A DNA stretch of 64,000 nt from an uncultured Pelagibacteraceae bacterium (GTDB taxonomy: Bacteria > Pseudomonadota > Alphaproteobacteria > Pelagibacterales > AG-422-B15), in NCBI GenBank assembly GCA_902619105.1, contig CACNCV010000003.1:116311-180310 (forward strand), written 5' to 3'. Position numbers and translations under genes: made by a program. Position 1 is the first letter of the stretch, and each line of letters begins with the position of its first letter. This document shows positions 1 to 7,805 of the stretch, piece by piece. A model generated the notes under the pieces. That model worked only from the letters and a program-made list of their open reading frames with translations. It did no database searches and had not been told where the DNA came from.

Positions 1-161
1 TCAAAATCAAGATAATTAAATGCATTTATCTTAGGATTAACTGTTTCTATTCTTTTAATTACAGCCGACAGGACTTCAACTGGAGATAATTTTTTTTCTT
101 TGTACTTCTTTAATGTATTTGAAGCGGATAAATAACAAATTTCAATATCAGTATCATTCAT
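1..161 (-). CDS. Amidase family protein, N-terminal fragment (runs off the window)
   Basis: The minus strand opens with ATG at 159-161 and reads 53 codons without a stop to the window edge. The peptide begins MNDTDIEICYLSA and continues with a segment containing KKLSPVEVLSAVIKRIE and then NPKINAFNY. That pattern (an alpha helix, 'LSPVEV', 'RIE..NP.INAF') is the signature N-terminus of the amidase-signature family, which includes GatA and many aliphatic amide hydrolases. The Ser-cisSer-Lys catalytic region lies outside the window, so substrate and activity cannot be read. It is divergent from the oxygenase-like gene starting at 214, with 52 bp between the two starts, so the two may share a promoter region. 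GatA itself is possible, but the neighbouring amine-ligase gene makes a catabolic amidase more likely; that is inference. Confidence 0.7.
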   Translation of the reverse strand, partial: MNDTDIEICYLSASNTLKKYKEKKLSPVEVLSAVIKRIETVNPKINAFNYLDF

Positions 162-213
162 GACGATTTTTTATTTAAATTTAACAATTATTAAAATATA
201 TTGAAAATTATTT

Positions 214-1308
214 ATGATAAGTGAAAAAATCAAAAGTTTAATACAAAGCCAAGATCCACACGCAGGAATGGACCAACTTTTCTTTACAAATTTAGAGATA
301 TTTCATGCAAGTTATGATGCAATTTTCAAAAAACAATGGGTTTTTCTCACCCATCTCTCGTACTTTAATCAAAATGATATCTTTACATACAACTTAAACA
401 AAGGATTTATAGAGATAAAAAAAACAGATGATAATCAACTTTCAATTTCCGCATCTGATCAAAACATTAAGTGTCATTTAAAAGTGTATGAGAGTTTAGT
501 ATTTATCAATTTATCAAACTCTCCCTATTCTTTTGATGAATTCATTAAACCTCTTGAACCATACATCAAAATACATGGGCTGAATGATGGTAAGATTGCT
601 TTTCAAAAAGATTTTATTTTTAATGCTTCACATTTAGCTACAATTCATAATTTTAAAGAATGCGCTCACTGCTGGGGAGGTGAATTTACACACAAAGATT
701 ATCTAAGTGTGCATGGTGAAGATTATTGCAATTCTTATGGAGCAGGTGTTGGTTCGGGGATTGAGGCCCCTAAACTTACAAAACGTATTAAAGAGTGGAC
801 AGAACAAACTTTAAAAAGAGGTTTATTTGTTGGAGAGTTCAGTGAACATGACTCAAAATATTTTAGAATTGCAGAGCGCACACCTTTACCTGAAGGTATT
901 GCATCAGAAACAATGGACGGCAGTTATTCTTGTTCAACATTGATGGGTGATTTTAGGAAGATTGGTGCTGATAATGGTTATACTGCAATTGGTTTCAGCC
1001 CATTTAACAGCTTTGTTGCAAATAATGAATTTGTGATACTTTTTTTATTCTCACCAATTAGTCAAAATAAAACAGTAGTGACCCAATATTGGGTAACTCA
1101 TAAAGATGCAGAAGTTGATGTTGATAAAATGATTTTTTTGTGGGACCAAACTTCTACTGAAGACTCGCAGTTATGTGAAATGAATCAAAAAGGAATTGAA
1201 AGCAGGTCCTATCAGCCTGGCAAATATGGGGATTTAGAGACGAGCTTAGTTCAATATCAGAAATTTTACCTTAATCATTTACAGACACACCTGAACGACT
1301 TAGTCTAA
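214..1308 (+). CDS. Ring-hydroxylating oxygenase alpha-subunit homologue lacking the Rieske cluster loop
   Basis: The 364-residue protein follows the layout of Rieske non-haem iron oxygenase alpha subunits of the choline/betaine monooxygenase type. Residues 20-65 match the usual N-terminal strand region and 'VYESLVFINL' (91-100) matches the end of the Rieske domain. The intervening CxH...CxxH segment that holds the 2Fe-2S cluster is absent: about 60 residues are replaced by a short Ser/Asp-rich linker. The catalytic domain keeps Glu149 (bridging carboxylate), His152 and His160 ('ECAHC', 'EFTH', with a few extra residues between the histidines) and Asp317 in 'STEDSQL', the expected iron triad. 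The C-terminus 'NQKGIES...LET' is also family-like. It may therefore bind iron without its own electron relay. It is followed 18 bp later by a glutamine-synthetase-like ligase. Substrate unknown. Confidence 0.7.
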   Translation: MISEKIKSLIQSQDPHAGMDQLFFTNLEIFHASYDAIFKKQWVFLTHLSYFNQNDIFTYNLNKGFIEIKKTDDNQLSISASDQNIKCHLKVYESLVFINLSNSPYSFDEFIKPLEPYIKIHGLNDGKIAFQKDFIFNASHLATIHNFKECAHCWGGEFTHKDYLSVHGEDYCNSYGAGVGSGIEAPKLTKRIKEWTEQTLKRGLFVGEFSEHDSKYFRIAERTPLPEGIASETMDGSYSCSTLMGDFRKIGADNGYTAIGFSPFNSFVANNEFVILFLFSPISQNKTVVTQYWVTHKDAEVDVDKMIFLWDQTSTEDSQLCEMNQKGIESRSYQPGKYGDLETSLVQYQKFYLNHLQTHLNDLV

Positions 1309-1326
1309 TCTTAATTCGATACCTAT

Positions 1327-2697
1327 ATGGAACTTGCAACACAATCAGAATTTGATGAAGTGCTTAATCGTCATCATAATATCCAATATGTAGACGCAAT
1401 ATTTACAGACCTCTGTGGTTATGTGAGGGGAAAAAGATTTCCATTGTTAGAGGCAGATAAAATTTTTTCAGATGGTGTATTGTTACCGTTTTCAGCATTT
1501 TACTTAGATGTCCTTGGTGGCGTAACTAACACGATGAATCTTGGTTGGACTGACGGAGATCCAGATGGGGTTTTAATGCCCGTTAAAAATTCCATTAAGC
1601 CCGTTCCTTGGGATAACAAGGTTCTTCAAGTACTAATTTCTATGAGAAAAGAACAGGAAAAATGGGGCGTAATAGAAAATCCAGCGGAAGTTGATCCAAG
1701 AAATATTTTAGAAAAAGTAATGAATAAATTCAAAGGCACTGGATTAAATCCAGTAGTAGCTTTTGAATTAGAGTTTTATTTGTTGGATAAGAAAAGAAAT
1801 GAGGAAGGCAAGCCAGTTCCTGCATTAGGTGCGAGCAAAACTCATGTATATGGAATTCCCGATCTTGATATGTTTGGTGACTTATTTGATGAAATTAATG
1901 AGAACTGTAAAATTCAAGATATCCCTGCTACAACGGCTTCAAGTGAATTTGCTGCTGGCCAGTATGAAATTAATTTAAAACATACAGGCGACCTGCTTAA
2001 AGCTGCGGACGATGCTGCAATGTTAAGAAGAATAATAAAAGAAACAACTGCAAAGCATGGGTTTGAGGCAACATTTATGGCAAAGCCATTTCTTGAGGAG
2101 ACTGGAAATGGAATGCACCTGCATATCTCAGTGTACGATGATAATGGAAAAAATATTTTTGCGACGAAGAATCGGTACGGAAATGACAAGTTAAAAAATG
2201 CTTTAGCTGGTTTCCAAGAAACTTTTTATGACTCATTTCCGATATTTATTCCAAATAGAAACGGTTATCGAAGAATACAAACTCGAAATTTTGTTCCAGT
2301 GAATAAAAGTTGGTCATGGAATCGAAGAGATGTTTCATTAAGAATACCTGCTGGATCAGATAGCGCAAAAAGAATAGAACATCGGGTAGCATCAGCTGAT
2401 GCAAATCCATATCTTGTTTTAGCCTGTATACTCTCTGGGCTTCATCATGGACTTACAAAAAAACTATCACCAACAGACCAAGTAAGTTTTGATAACACTG
2501 AGGGTGCTGACAAGACTGCTGATCCCGAAATGCCAAAAAATATGGAGTCAGCACTAAATCGTTTTAAAGAGTCCAAACTTTTATCTAAGTATTTTGGTAA
2601 AGAATATCTTGATTTATATGTATCAGCTAAAGAAGGTGAATTTGAACATATGGATAACAGTTTCATACCTTCAGAAGAATACGATTTTTATTTATAG
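1327..2697 (+). CDS. Glutamine-synthetase-like gamma-glutamyl amine ligase (PuuA/GlnT type)
   Basis: A 456-residue member of the glutamine synthetase superfamily. Visible landmarks are an N-terminal beta-grasp region, 'FELEFYL' (146-152) with two metal-binding glutamates, 'GQYEINL' (211-217), 'NGMHLHIS' (261-268) with the catalytic-site histidine, and 'RIEHRVA..DANPYLV' towards the C-terminus. The spacing and the 'YGI.DLD.F' segment resemble gamma-glutamylputrescine synthetase (PuuA) and other glutamate-amine ligases rather than housekeeping GlnA. Such enzymes use ATP to join glutamate to an amine, usually as the first step of amine catabolism or detoxification. No adenylylation-site tyrosine context typical of GlnA is apparent. 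It is co-directional with the Rieske-less oxygenase upstream and AlaX 4 bp downstream. The amine substrate cannot be deduced. Confidence 0.8.
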   Translation: MELATQSEFDEVLNRHHNIQYVDAIFTDLCGYVRGKRFPLLEADKIFSDGVLLPFSAFYLDVLGGVTNTMNLGWTDGDPDGVLMPVKNSIKPVPWDNKVLQVLISMRKEQEKWGVIENPAEVDPRNILEKVMNKFKGTGLNPVVAFELEFYLLDKKRNEEGKPVPALGASKTHVYGIPDLDMFGDLFDEINENCKIQDIPATTASSEFAAGQYEINLKHTGDLLKAADDAAMLRRIIKETTAKHGFEATFMAKPFLEETGNGMHLHISVYDDNGKNIFATKNRYGNDKLKNALAGFQETFYDSFPIFIPNRNGYRRIQTRNFVPVNKSWSWNRRDVSLRIPAGSDSAKRIEHRVASADANPYLVLACILSGLHHGLTKKLSPTDQVSFDNTEGADKTADPEMPKNMESALNRFKESKLLSKYFGKEYLDLYVSAKEGEFEHMDNSFIPSEEYDFYL

Positions 2698-2701
2698 ACT
2701 T

Positions 2702-3421
2702 ATGACTGATCTGCTTTTCAATCAAGATAGTTACTTAAAAGAAACAGAAGCCAGTATTATTGGAGTTGAAGAGAATATTATACAATTGGATAGAACAATT
2801 TTTTATGCAGAGTCTGGTGGGCAACCTGGAGATCAAGGCGAGATTGTATTAAAGGACCAAGTTCTCAAAGTTGTAGACACTAAAAAAGGATCAAAGCCTA
2901 ATGAAATTTTGCATATTGTTGATGGTCCCATCGATCAAAGCTTAATTAATCAATCCGCTGAACTTAAGATCAATTGGGAACTCAGATATGCGCATATGAA
3001 AATGCATTCGAGTTGTCACATTTTGTGTAGCTTAGTTGATGCCCTAATAACAGGCGCATCGGTTGGAAGCGCTAAATCAAGAATAGATTTTGATGTTGAT
3101 CCATCGATACTCAATAAAGAAGAGTTAAATGAAAAGATTAAAGATATTATCAGTAAAGACTATCCCATAATCATAAATCAAATTACAGGAGATGAACTAA
3201 AATCAAATCCTCACCTAGCTAAAGGGGCTGCCGTTTCACCTCCAGTTATAGATAACAAAGTACAAACAGTTCAAATTGGTGAGGGGGAAAACATTATCGA
3301 TCTTCAATGCTGTGGAGGAACACATTGCCAATCTACTAAAGAAATTGGACCACTAGAGATCGGAAAGATTGAAAATAAAGGTAAGAGAAACAGGCGAATT
3401 AATATAAGGTTTAGTTCATGA
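2702..3421 (+). CDS. alaX: AlaX-type alanyl-tRNA editing protein
   Basis: A free-standing version of the AlaRS editing domain, 239 residues from ATG 2702; a longer upstream reading frame exists but runs inside the preceding ligase gene. The family metal-binding motifs are both present: HxxxH as His102-SSC-His106 and CxxxH as Cys204-GGT-His208. 'FYAESGGQPGDQG' (34-46) is the conserved substrate-binding segment. AlaX proteins hydrolyse mischarged tRNA-Ala (chiefly Ser-tRNA-Ala) in trans. The gene sits 4 bp after the glutamyl ligase and overlaps the next gene by an ATGA, so it is translated as part of the same operon. Its position in a catabolic cluster rather than near alaS is unusual, but the domain assignment itself is clear. 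Confidence 0.85.
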   Translation: MTDLLFNQDSYLKETEASIIGVEENIIQLDRTIFYAESGGQPGDQGEIVLKDQVLKVVDTKKGSKPNEILHIVDGPIDQSLINQSAELKINWELRYAHMKMHSSCHILCSLVDALITGASVGSAKSRIDFDVDPSILNKEELNEKIKDIISKDYPIIINQITGDELKSNPHLAKGAAVSPPVIDNKVQTVQIGEGENIIDLQCCGGTHCQSTKEIGPLEIGKIENKGKRNRRINIRFSS

Positions 3422-4182
3422 CGGATATTTTAGTCAGTAAAGATGATGGACAAGTTGTAACGCTCACTCTTAATGATGCACCAGCAAATTGCCTGACAAT
3501 GGAGATGATGTCAGCAATTAAAATGGAGATAGATCGAGTAAATCAATCCAAAGATCACAAGCTTGTTATATTTGAAAGTTCAAATGAAAAAATTTTTTGT
3601 AGCGGACATAGTTTTAATGAAGTTCAAGAGATGATTAAAAATAATGATAAGAAATCACAAGAACTTCTATTTGCGGAGTGCTCTGAAATGTTAATGAAAA
3701 TTAGAACAAGTCCAAAGATTTTTGTTGCTAAGGTAAGAGGTATTGCAACTGCTGGCGGACTGGGATTAGTCAGTATAATGGATTGTGTTTTTAGTTCTAA
3801 ATCAGCGAGATTTGCTCTTGGAGGTATAAACTTTAATTTTGGCTGTCATCAACCGTCAGTATCTGTAGCCCGAGCAATATCCTCAAAAAATGTTATGGAA
3901 TTATTAGTGAGTGGTCAGCCTCTTAATGCTAAAAGAGCACAAGAAGCAGGACTCATCAACGAATATTTAGAAGATGACGAGTTAGATAAAAGGGTCGAAC
4001 TATTTTCTCAACAAGTTTGTGATCATACACCCGAAGTACTCGCGCTCACGAAAGAAACATTATACAAGCAGTCAGCAATGAAAATTTCAGATGCCTACGA
4101 CTTTGCAAGTAAAGCAATGGTTGAAAATCTACAAATGCCTGAAACTAAGAAGGGTATAGACACTTTTTTAAATAAAAATTAA
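3418..4182 (+). CDS. Enoyl-CoA hydratase/isomerase family protein
   Basis: A 254-residue crotonase-fold protein. 'FCSGHSFNEVQ' (about 60-70) is the first oxyanion-hole segment and 'AKVRGIATAGGLGLV' (about 103-117) the second, where the crotonase family places its acyl-CoA-binding glycines. In true hydratases two glutamates follow; here the region 'FNFGCHQPSVS' near residue 140 lacks the usual second glutamate, so a hydratase reaction is not guaranteed and an isomerase or hydrolase role is possible. The C-terminal helices end in 'KKGIDTFLNK', typical of the family. Its start overlaps AlaX by 4 bp. The stop codon shares a TTAA with the convergent DMT transporter gene. Confidence 0.75.
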   Translation: MTDILVSKDDGQVVTLTLNDAPANCLTMEMMSAIKMEIDRVNQSKDHKLVIFESSNEKIFCSGHSFNEVQEMIKNNDKKSQELLFAECSEMLMKIRTSPKIFVAKVRGIATAGGLGLVSIMDCVFSSKSARFALGGINFNFGCHQPSVSVARAISSKNVMELLVSGQPLNAKRAQEAGLINEYLEDDELDKRVELFSQQVCDHTPEVLALTKETLYKQSAMKISDAYDFASKAMVENLQMPETKKGIDTFLNKN

Positions 4183-5081
4183 CGCTGAATTGAAAATTTT
4201 TCTGGTTGGATCTCTTTCTTAAGAGCAGTTTCACGTCTGAGAATAAATATTGCTGATAAAATAATAAATCCAGCACCGACATAAGTATTCCACGCAGGTA
4301 TCTCATTCCAAATCATATAACCAAATATTATTCCATAAATTAAGCTTAGATATTTCAAAGGTGTAACTAAAGAAACTTCAGCATGCTTAAATGCTGAGGT
4401 CAGAGCAAGGTTTCCAATTCCTCCAAAAATTCCAACTGCTGTTAAAATTCCAAGGTCAAACCAAGATACTGGTATTTTCCATCCTCCAAAAGGAATTGTA
4501 AATAAAGATGCAATGAAACCAAATAAAGTAAAATACCAAGCAATCAAATAGGATGGTTCGGTCTCACTTAATAAACGGATTGAAATTGATACCATCGCAA
4601 AGAATACGCAAAATAAAATTGGTAATAACATGTAGACACTAAACTCACTGGATGTTGGATTGATTATGATCAAGACTCCAGCAAAACCAATCACAATTGC
4701 AATCCATCTTCTTACTCTTACAAGTTCACCGAGTATAAATATTGACAGCAGTGTGCTAAAAATTGGTGATGCAAACGTGAGACTTACAGTGGTTGCAAGG
4801 GGTAAATAATGAAGACTTGCATAAACACAAAAAAGTGCAGCTGTTCCAGTGAATGCTCTAATAAACATCAAGCCGGGTTTAGTAGTATGAAAAAAATTAC
4901 CCCACCTTTCTTTAGGCACAACAAGAAAAAGAGGGATCAAGCCCCCTATCATACGTGCCGCAATGACCATGCCTATTGAATATTCTGCAGTTGTCCATTT
5001 TACTGCAATATCCATAATGCTGAAACCTGTAACAGATATCAGCATATAGAGCGCGCCCAACTTAATATTATTTCTGTTCAT
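4179..5081 (-). CDS. EamA/DMT-family membrane transporter
   Basis: About 300 residues arranged as ten hydrophobic segments in two five-helix EamA repeats, the drug/metabolite transporter architecture. The first repeat starts 'LGALYMLISVTGFSIMDIAVKW' in content and ends with 'GVLIIINP'; the second ends near 'GYMIWNE.P....YVGAGFIIL', the usual repeat terminus. The start chosen is ATG 5081, which leaves 47 bp to the divergent gene; a start 12 codons further upstream is possible but would leave only 11 bp. Members export amino acids, nucleobases or other small metabolites; substrate is not readable. The gene is convergent with the enoyl-CoA hydratase and shares a 4-bp stop overlap. Confidence 0.8.
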   Translation of the reverse strand: MNRNNIKLGALYMLISVTGFSIMDIAVKWTTAEYSIGMVIAARMIGGLIPLFLVVPKERWGNFFHTTKPGLMFIRAFTGTAALFCVYASLHYLPLATTVSLTFASPIFSTLLSIFILGELVRVRRWIAIVIGFAGVLIIINPTSSEFSVYMLLPILFCVFFAMVSISIRLLSETEPSYLIAWYFTLFGFIASLFTIPFGGWKIPVSWFDLGILTAVGIFGGIGNLALTSAFKHAEVSLVTPLKYLSLIYGIIFGYMIWNEIPAWNTYVGAGFIILSAIFILRRETALKKEIQPEKFSIQR

Positions 5082-5128
5082 ATAGATTTTATTAAAATTT
5101 AGATTATCATTAATCAATTTTTAAACCT

Positions 5129-5863
5129 ATGAACATTTGGAAATATTTAATAGCAGCTTCTTTAGGGAATATGATAGCAGGCCCTTTGGGCGCACTTGCA
5201 TTTACTGCAGGTGCATACTTTCTTGGAAAGAAAACAAACTTTAGAAATCCTGGGGCTAACTTTAATAGTAATCAAGGTGTTTATGCTTTAGGGCTTGTTG
5301 TGCTCTGTGCAAAGTTAGCAAAAGCAGATGGAAGAGTCACTGACGATGAAATCAGAAAATTTAAAAAAATATTTAAAATACCTCAAGAAAATATGAAACA
5401 GGTTGGAGTAATATGGAAAGAAGCTGCACAAACCAGTGCAGGATTTGAACCTTACGCTCAGCAGTTAAGAGACACTTTTTACCGAACTCCACAAATGTTA
5501 GAGCAAGTCATATTAGGCCTCTTTGAAATTGGATATGCTGATCATGATTTATCGGCTCCAGAACTAAAATATATAAAAAAAGTTAGCCAGATTTTTGGAA
5601 TTGATCAAGCAACGTTCAATAGATTAAGAAATTCTCGACCTGAATTTGTCAAAGAAGACCCGTACAAGGTGCTTGGTGTTTCTAAGTCTCAGACGTCTGC
5701 AGAAATAAAAAAAGTTTACAGAAATTTAGCTCGCAAAAATCATCCGGATATCGTTCGGGCAAAAGGCATTACTGATAAAAGCCTTATTCAAAAAGCAAAA
5801 GAAAACTTTCAGAGAATTAATGACGCATACGAACAAATTTTAAAAATTAGAGGTGAAAAGTAG
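5129..5863 (+). CDS. Membrane-anchored TerB/J-domain co-chaperone (DjlA-like)
   Basis: A 244-residue protein with three parts. Residues 1-33 form a hydrophobic, glycine-rich membrane segment. Residues about 50-165 form a TerB/DjlA-type helical domain ('AKADGRVTDDEIRKF' is characteristic). Residues about 176-242 form a C-terminal J domain with the invariant HPD ('KNHPDIV'), the motif that stimulates the ATPase of DnaK. The arrangement matches DjlA, a membrane-attached Hsp70 partner. It is divergent from the DMT transporter. No downstream gene is tightly coupled; a region with two short ORFs follows. Confidence 0.85.
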   Translation: MNIWKYLIAASLGNMIAGPLGALAFTAGAYFLGKKTNFRNPGANFNSNQGVYALGLVVLCAKLAKADGRVTDDEIRKFKKIFKIPQENMKQVGVIWKEAAQTSAGFEPYAQQLRDTFYRTPQMLEQVILGLFEIGYADHDLSAPELKYIKKVSQIFGIDQATFNRLRNSRPEFVKEDPYKVLGVSKSQTSAEIKKVYRNLARKNHPDIVRAKGITDKSLIQKAKENFQRINDAYEQILKIRGEK

Positions 5864-5922
5864 GCAAAATTCCTATTCTTTTTTATCATTTTTAAATATG
5901 CATTTAGAGCTATAATAACAGC

Positions 5923-6072
5923 ATGGAATTTTTAACATTCATTGCTGTTTGTGTATTAATTTATCTTGTTTATTTAATTCGACAGGACTTTAAGGATCAT
6001 TCTGTAAGGATTGAAAGTCAAATGCAGCGTGTTACTGAAGTTGTTATCAAGAACCAAGAAAAGCAAGAATAA
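5923..6072 (+). CDS. Small single-pass membrane protein (49 aa)
   Basis: An ATG at 5923 opens a 49-codon frame. The product has one hydrophobic helix (residues about 3-19, 'LTFIAVCVLIYLVYLI') followed by a charged amphipathic tail rich in Gln, Lys and Glu. A TATAAT-like sequence (5911-5916) lies just upstream. The coding-like codon choice, the membrane topology and the position in an otherwise empty 389-bp gap support a real gene. It abuts, stop to stop, a 41-codon frame on the other strand. No family is recognised. Confidence 0.5.
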   Translation: MEFLTFIAVCVLIYLVYLIRQDFKDHSVRIESQMQRVTEVVIKNQEKQE

Positions 6073-6198
6073 TCACTTCTTTTTACTCCAATTATTACGT
6101 TTTCTATTTCTAATTAAAGGTGGATACACACCTGTTGATAGATAAATTTTGACGAATCTAAGTTGTAAAAACCAAATTTTTTTTAATACTTCAATCAT
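6073..6198 (-). CDS. Small basic protein (41 aa), tentative
   Basis: Reading the minus strand, ATG at 6196-6198 opens a 41-codon frame that ends immediately next to the stop of the 49-aa plus-strand ORF. The peptide starts MIEVLKKIWFLQLRF and continues 'VKIYLSTGVYPPLIR' before a very basic tail (NRKRNNWSKKK). Aromatic/hydrophobic composition followed by a basic tail could suit membrane or RNA contact, but no family is recognised. No clear ribosome binding site is seen, which is common in this AT-rich sequence. Together the two small ORFs account for most of the 5864-6252 gap; the last ~50 bp carry only AT-rich promoter-like sequence. Confidence 0.35.
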   Translation of the reverse strand: MIEVLKKIWFLQLRFVKIYLSTGVYPPLIRNRKRNNWSKKK

Positions 6199-6270
6199 TA
6201 TTTTTGATAATGCATCGCATTCGCTCTTATTTCAATTCAATTTTTTTACAATTTGACTATAAGTAAACTA

Positions 6271-6876
6271 ATGAGCATTGATATTTCTAATTACAACAAC
6301 TGGTTAGATGCGTGGAATGATTTTTACGAAAAAGAAAAGGAATTAGTAGAACTCGATCCTAATGCCGCGCTTGTTTCTTCAGTCGATGCGGAAGGTAATC
6401 CAAACGCACGTGTTATACTCATAAAAGATGTATCAAACAAAGGCTTTGTTTTTTACACAAACTATCAGTCTCAAAAAGGTAAGGAACTTTTCCATAATAA
6501 TAAAGGACACCTCACATGGTATAGTCGAGCGCAAGGGGTTTCTATTCGTATTCAAGGTGAAGTACAAAAGATTGATGCTTCAATTTCAGACAATTATTTT
6601 ACATCTCGAGATCGCAACGCTCAAATTTCAGCAAGTATTTCTAAACAGTCAGAAACAGTTGAAAGTAGAGAAGTACTTGATGCTGAATTTAAAAAATTTG
6701 CAGATGATTATGAAGGTAAAGAAATTCCCAGACCTGATCATTGGGGAGGAGTAATTATACAACCTGAAAAAGTAGAAGTCTGGAAAAGCAGAGACGATTA
6801 TAAAACAAGACTTCACGATAGGATTGTCTTTACATTATCAAATGATCAATGGATTAAATCAAGACTTTATCCCTAA
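6271..6876 (+). CDS. pdxH: Pyridoxamine/pyridoxine 5'-phosphate oxidase
   Basis: 201 residues from ATG 6271 (a TTG start 18 bp upstream is also open). PdxH uses FMN and oxygen to make pyridoxal 5'-phosphate. The FMN/PNP-binding segment 'NARVILIKDV' and 'FYTNYQSQKGKEL' are clear, as are 'RIQGEVQKID' and the C-terminal flavin/substrate-binding element 'RLHDRIVF....W...RLYP' that ends the protein exactly as in the family. Length is slightly below the usual 210-220. The stop overlaps the start of the cation efflux gene by one base, so the two are translationally linked. Confidence 0.92.
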   Translation: MSIDISNYNNWLDAWNDFYEKEKELVELDPNAALVSSVDAEGNPNARVILIKDVSNKGFVFYTNYQSQKGKELFHNNKGHLTWYSRAQGVSIRIQGEVQKIDASISDNYFTSRDRNAQISASISKQSETVESREVLDAEFKKFADDYEGKEIPRPDHWGGVIIQPEKVEVWKSRDDYKTRLHDRIVFTLSNDQWIKSRLYP

Positions 6877-7805
6877 TGACTTATGTAAATATTTCTCAAA
6901 ATGAGTATGGAGAAAAAATAAAAAAATCTTCTTTGATTACTCTTGGAGTTGTTCTTTTCTTAATTATCATCAAAGCATTTGCGTATTTTGCTACTGGCTC
7001 AATTATAATTTTGTCATTGCTTGCAGATAGTTTTTTTGATCTCATTATCACTCTAACTACATTTATTTTAGTTAGAATATCATTAAAGAAAAATACTAAT
7101 GAATACCGTTTTGGTTATGGTAAAGCTGAAGCATTGTCTGCTTTTATAGAGGGAATTGTTATTTTACTAATTTCGATATTCATACTTTATATGGCCTACC
7201 AAAACTTTATTGATCCTGAAATTACAATTATTAATTCCGAAATAGCACTTATTGTTATTGCAATCTCAATATTTGCCACTCTTATGTTGGTGAGGTTTCA
7301 AACAAGAATAATGAAAGACACTGCTTCATTAAGTGTGGAGTCTGAAAAGCTTCATTACTTAAGTGATTTATTAACTAATATTGCAGCATTTGTTGGAATT
7401 ATGCTTGTAATGTTTGCTGATTTCTCAAGAGCGGATCCATTAATTGCCGCTTTAATTGCGATTTATATGATCTATACAACAATCGCTATTTTTCAAAAAT
7501 CAATTGCTGTATTAATTGACCGTGAAATTGATGATGATCTCAAGTCTGAGATATTTGACATTGTAAAAGGCCATAACAAAGTTCTTGGATTTCATGATGT
7601 TCGTACTCGTCAAAGTGGATCGAGTAAAGGAAAGTTTTTTATGCAAATGCACATTGAGGTCTCAGAGCATGTAAGCTTAGAAGAATCGCACAATATTGCT
7701 GATCAAGTAGAAGAAAACATACTTAATAAATTTCCAGATGCAGAAATAATTTTACATGTCGATCCAAGTAATGTTATTGAGGAAAAAGAGTTTGTTGATG
7801 CATAA
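6876..7805 (+). CDS. Cation diffusion facilitator (FieF-like divalent metal efflux pump)
   Basis: 309 residues with six transmembrane segments followed by a cytoplasmic domain, as in FieF/YiiP proton-coupled Zn/Fe exporters. The transport-site residues appear as a D-x(3)-D pair in 'ADSFFDL' (helix 2) and an H-x(3)-D pair in 'HYLSDLL' (helix 5). The C-terminal domain carries 'HDVRTRQSGSS' and 'FMQMHIEV', matching the FieF metallochaperone-like fold with histidines for regulatory metal sites. Metal specificity among Zn, Fe, Cd and Mn is not resolved by sequence alone. It overlaps both neighbours. Confidence 0.88.
   Translation: MTYVNISQNEYGEKIKKSSLITLGVVLFLIIIKAFAYFATGSIIILSLLADSFFDLIITLTTFILVRISLKKNTNEYRFGYGKAEALSAFIEGIVILLISIFILYMAYQNFIDPEITIINSEIALIVIAISIFATLMLVRFQTRIMKDTASLSVESEKLHYLSDLLTNIAAFVGIMLVMFADFSRADPLIAALIAIYMIYTTIAIFQKSIAVLIDREIDDDLKSEIFDIVKGHNKVLGFHDVRTRQSGSSKGKFFMQMHIEVSEHVSLEESHNIADQVEENILNKFPDAEIILHVDPSNVIEEKEFVDA

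Noticed and set aside
214..1308. Oxygenase homologue as a degraded pseudogene
   Set aside because: Continuous frame with conserved catalytic residues, and only the cluster loop is removed cleanly; decay would not be so selective.
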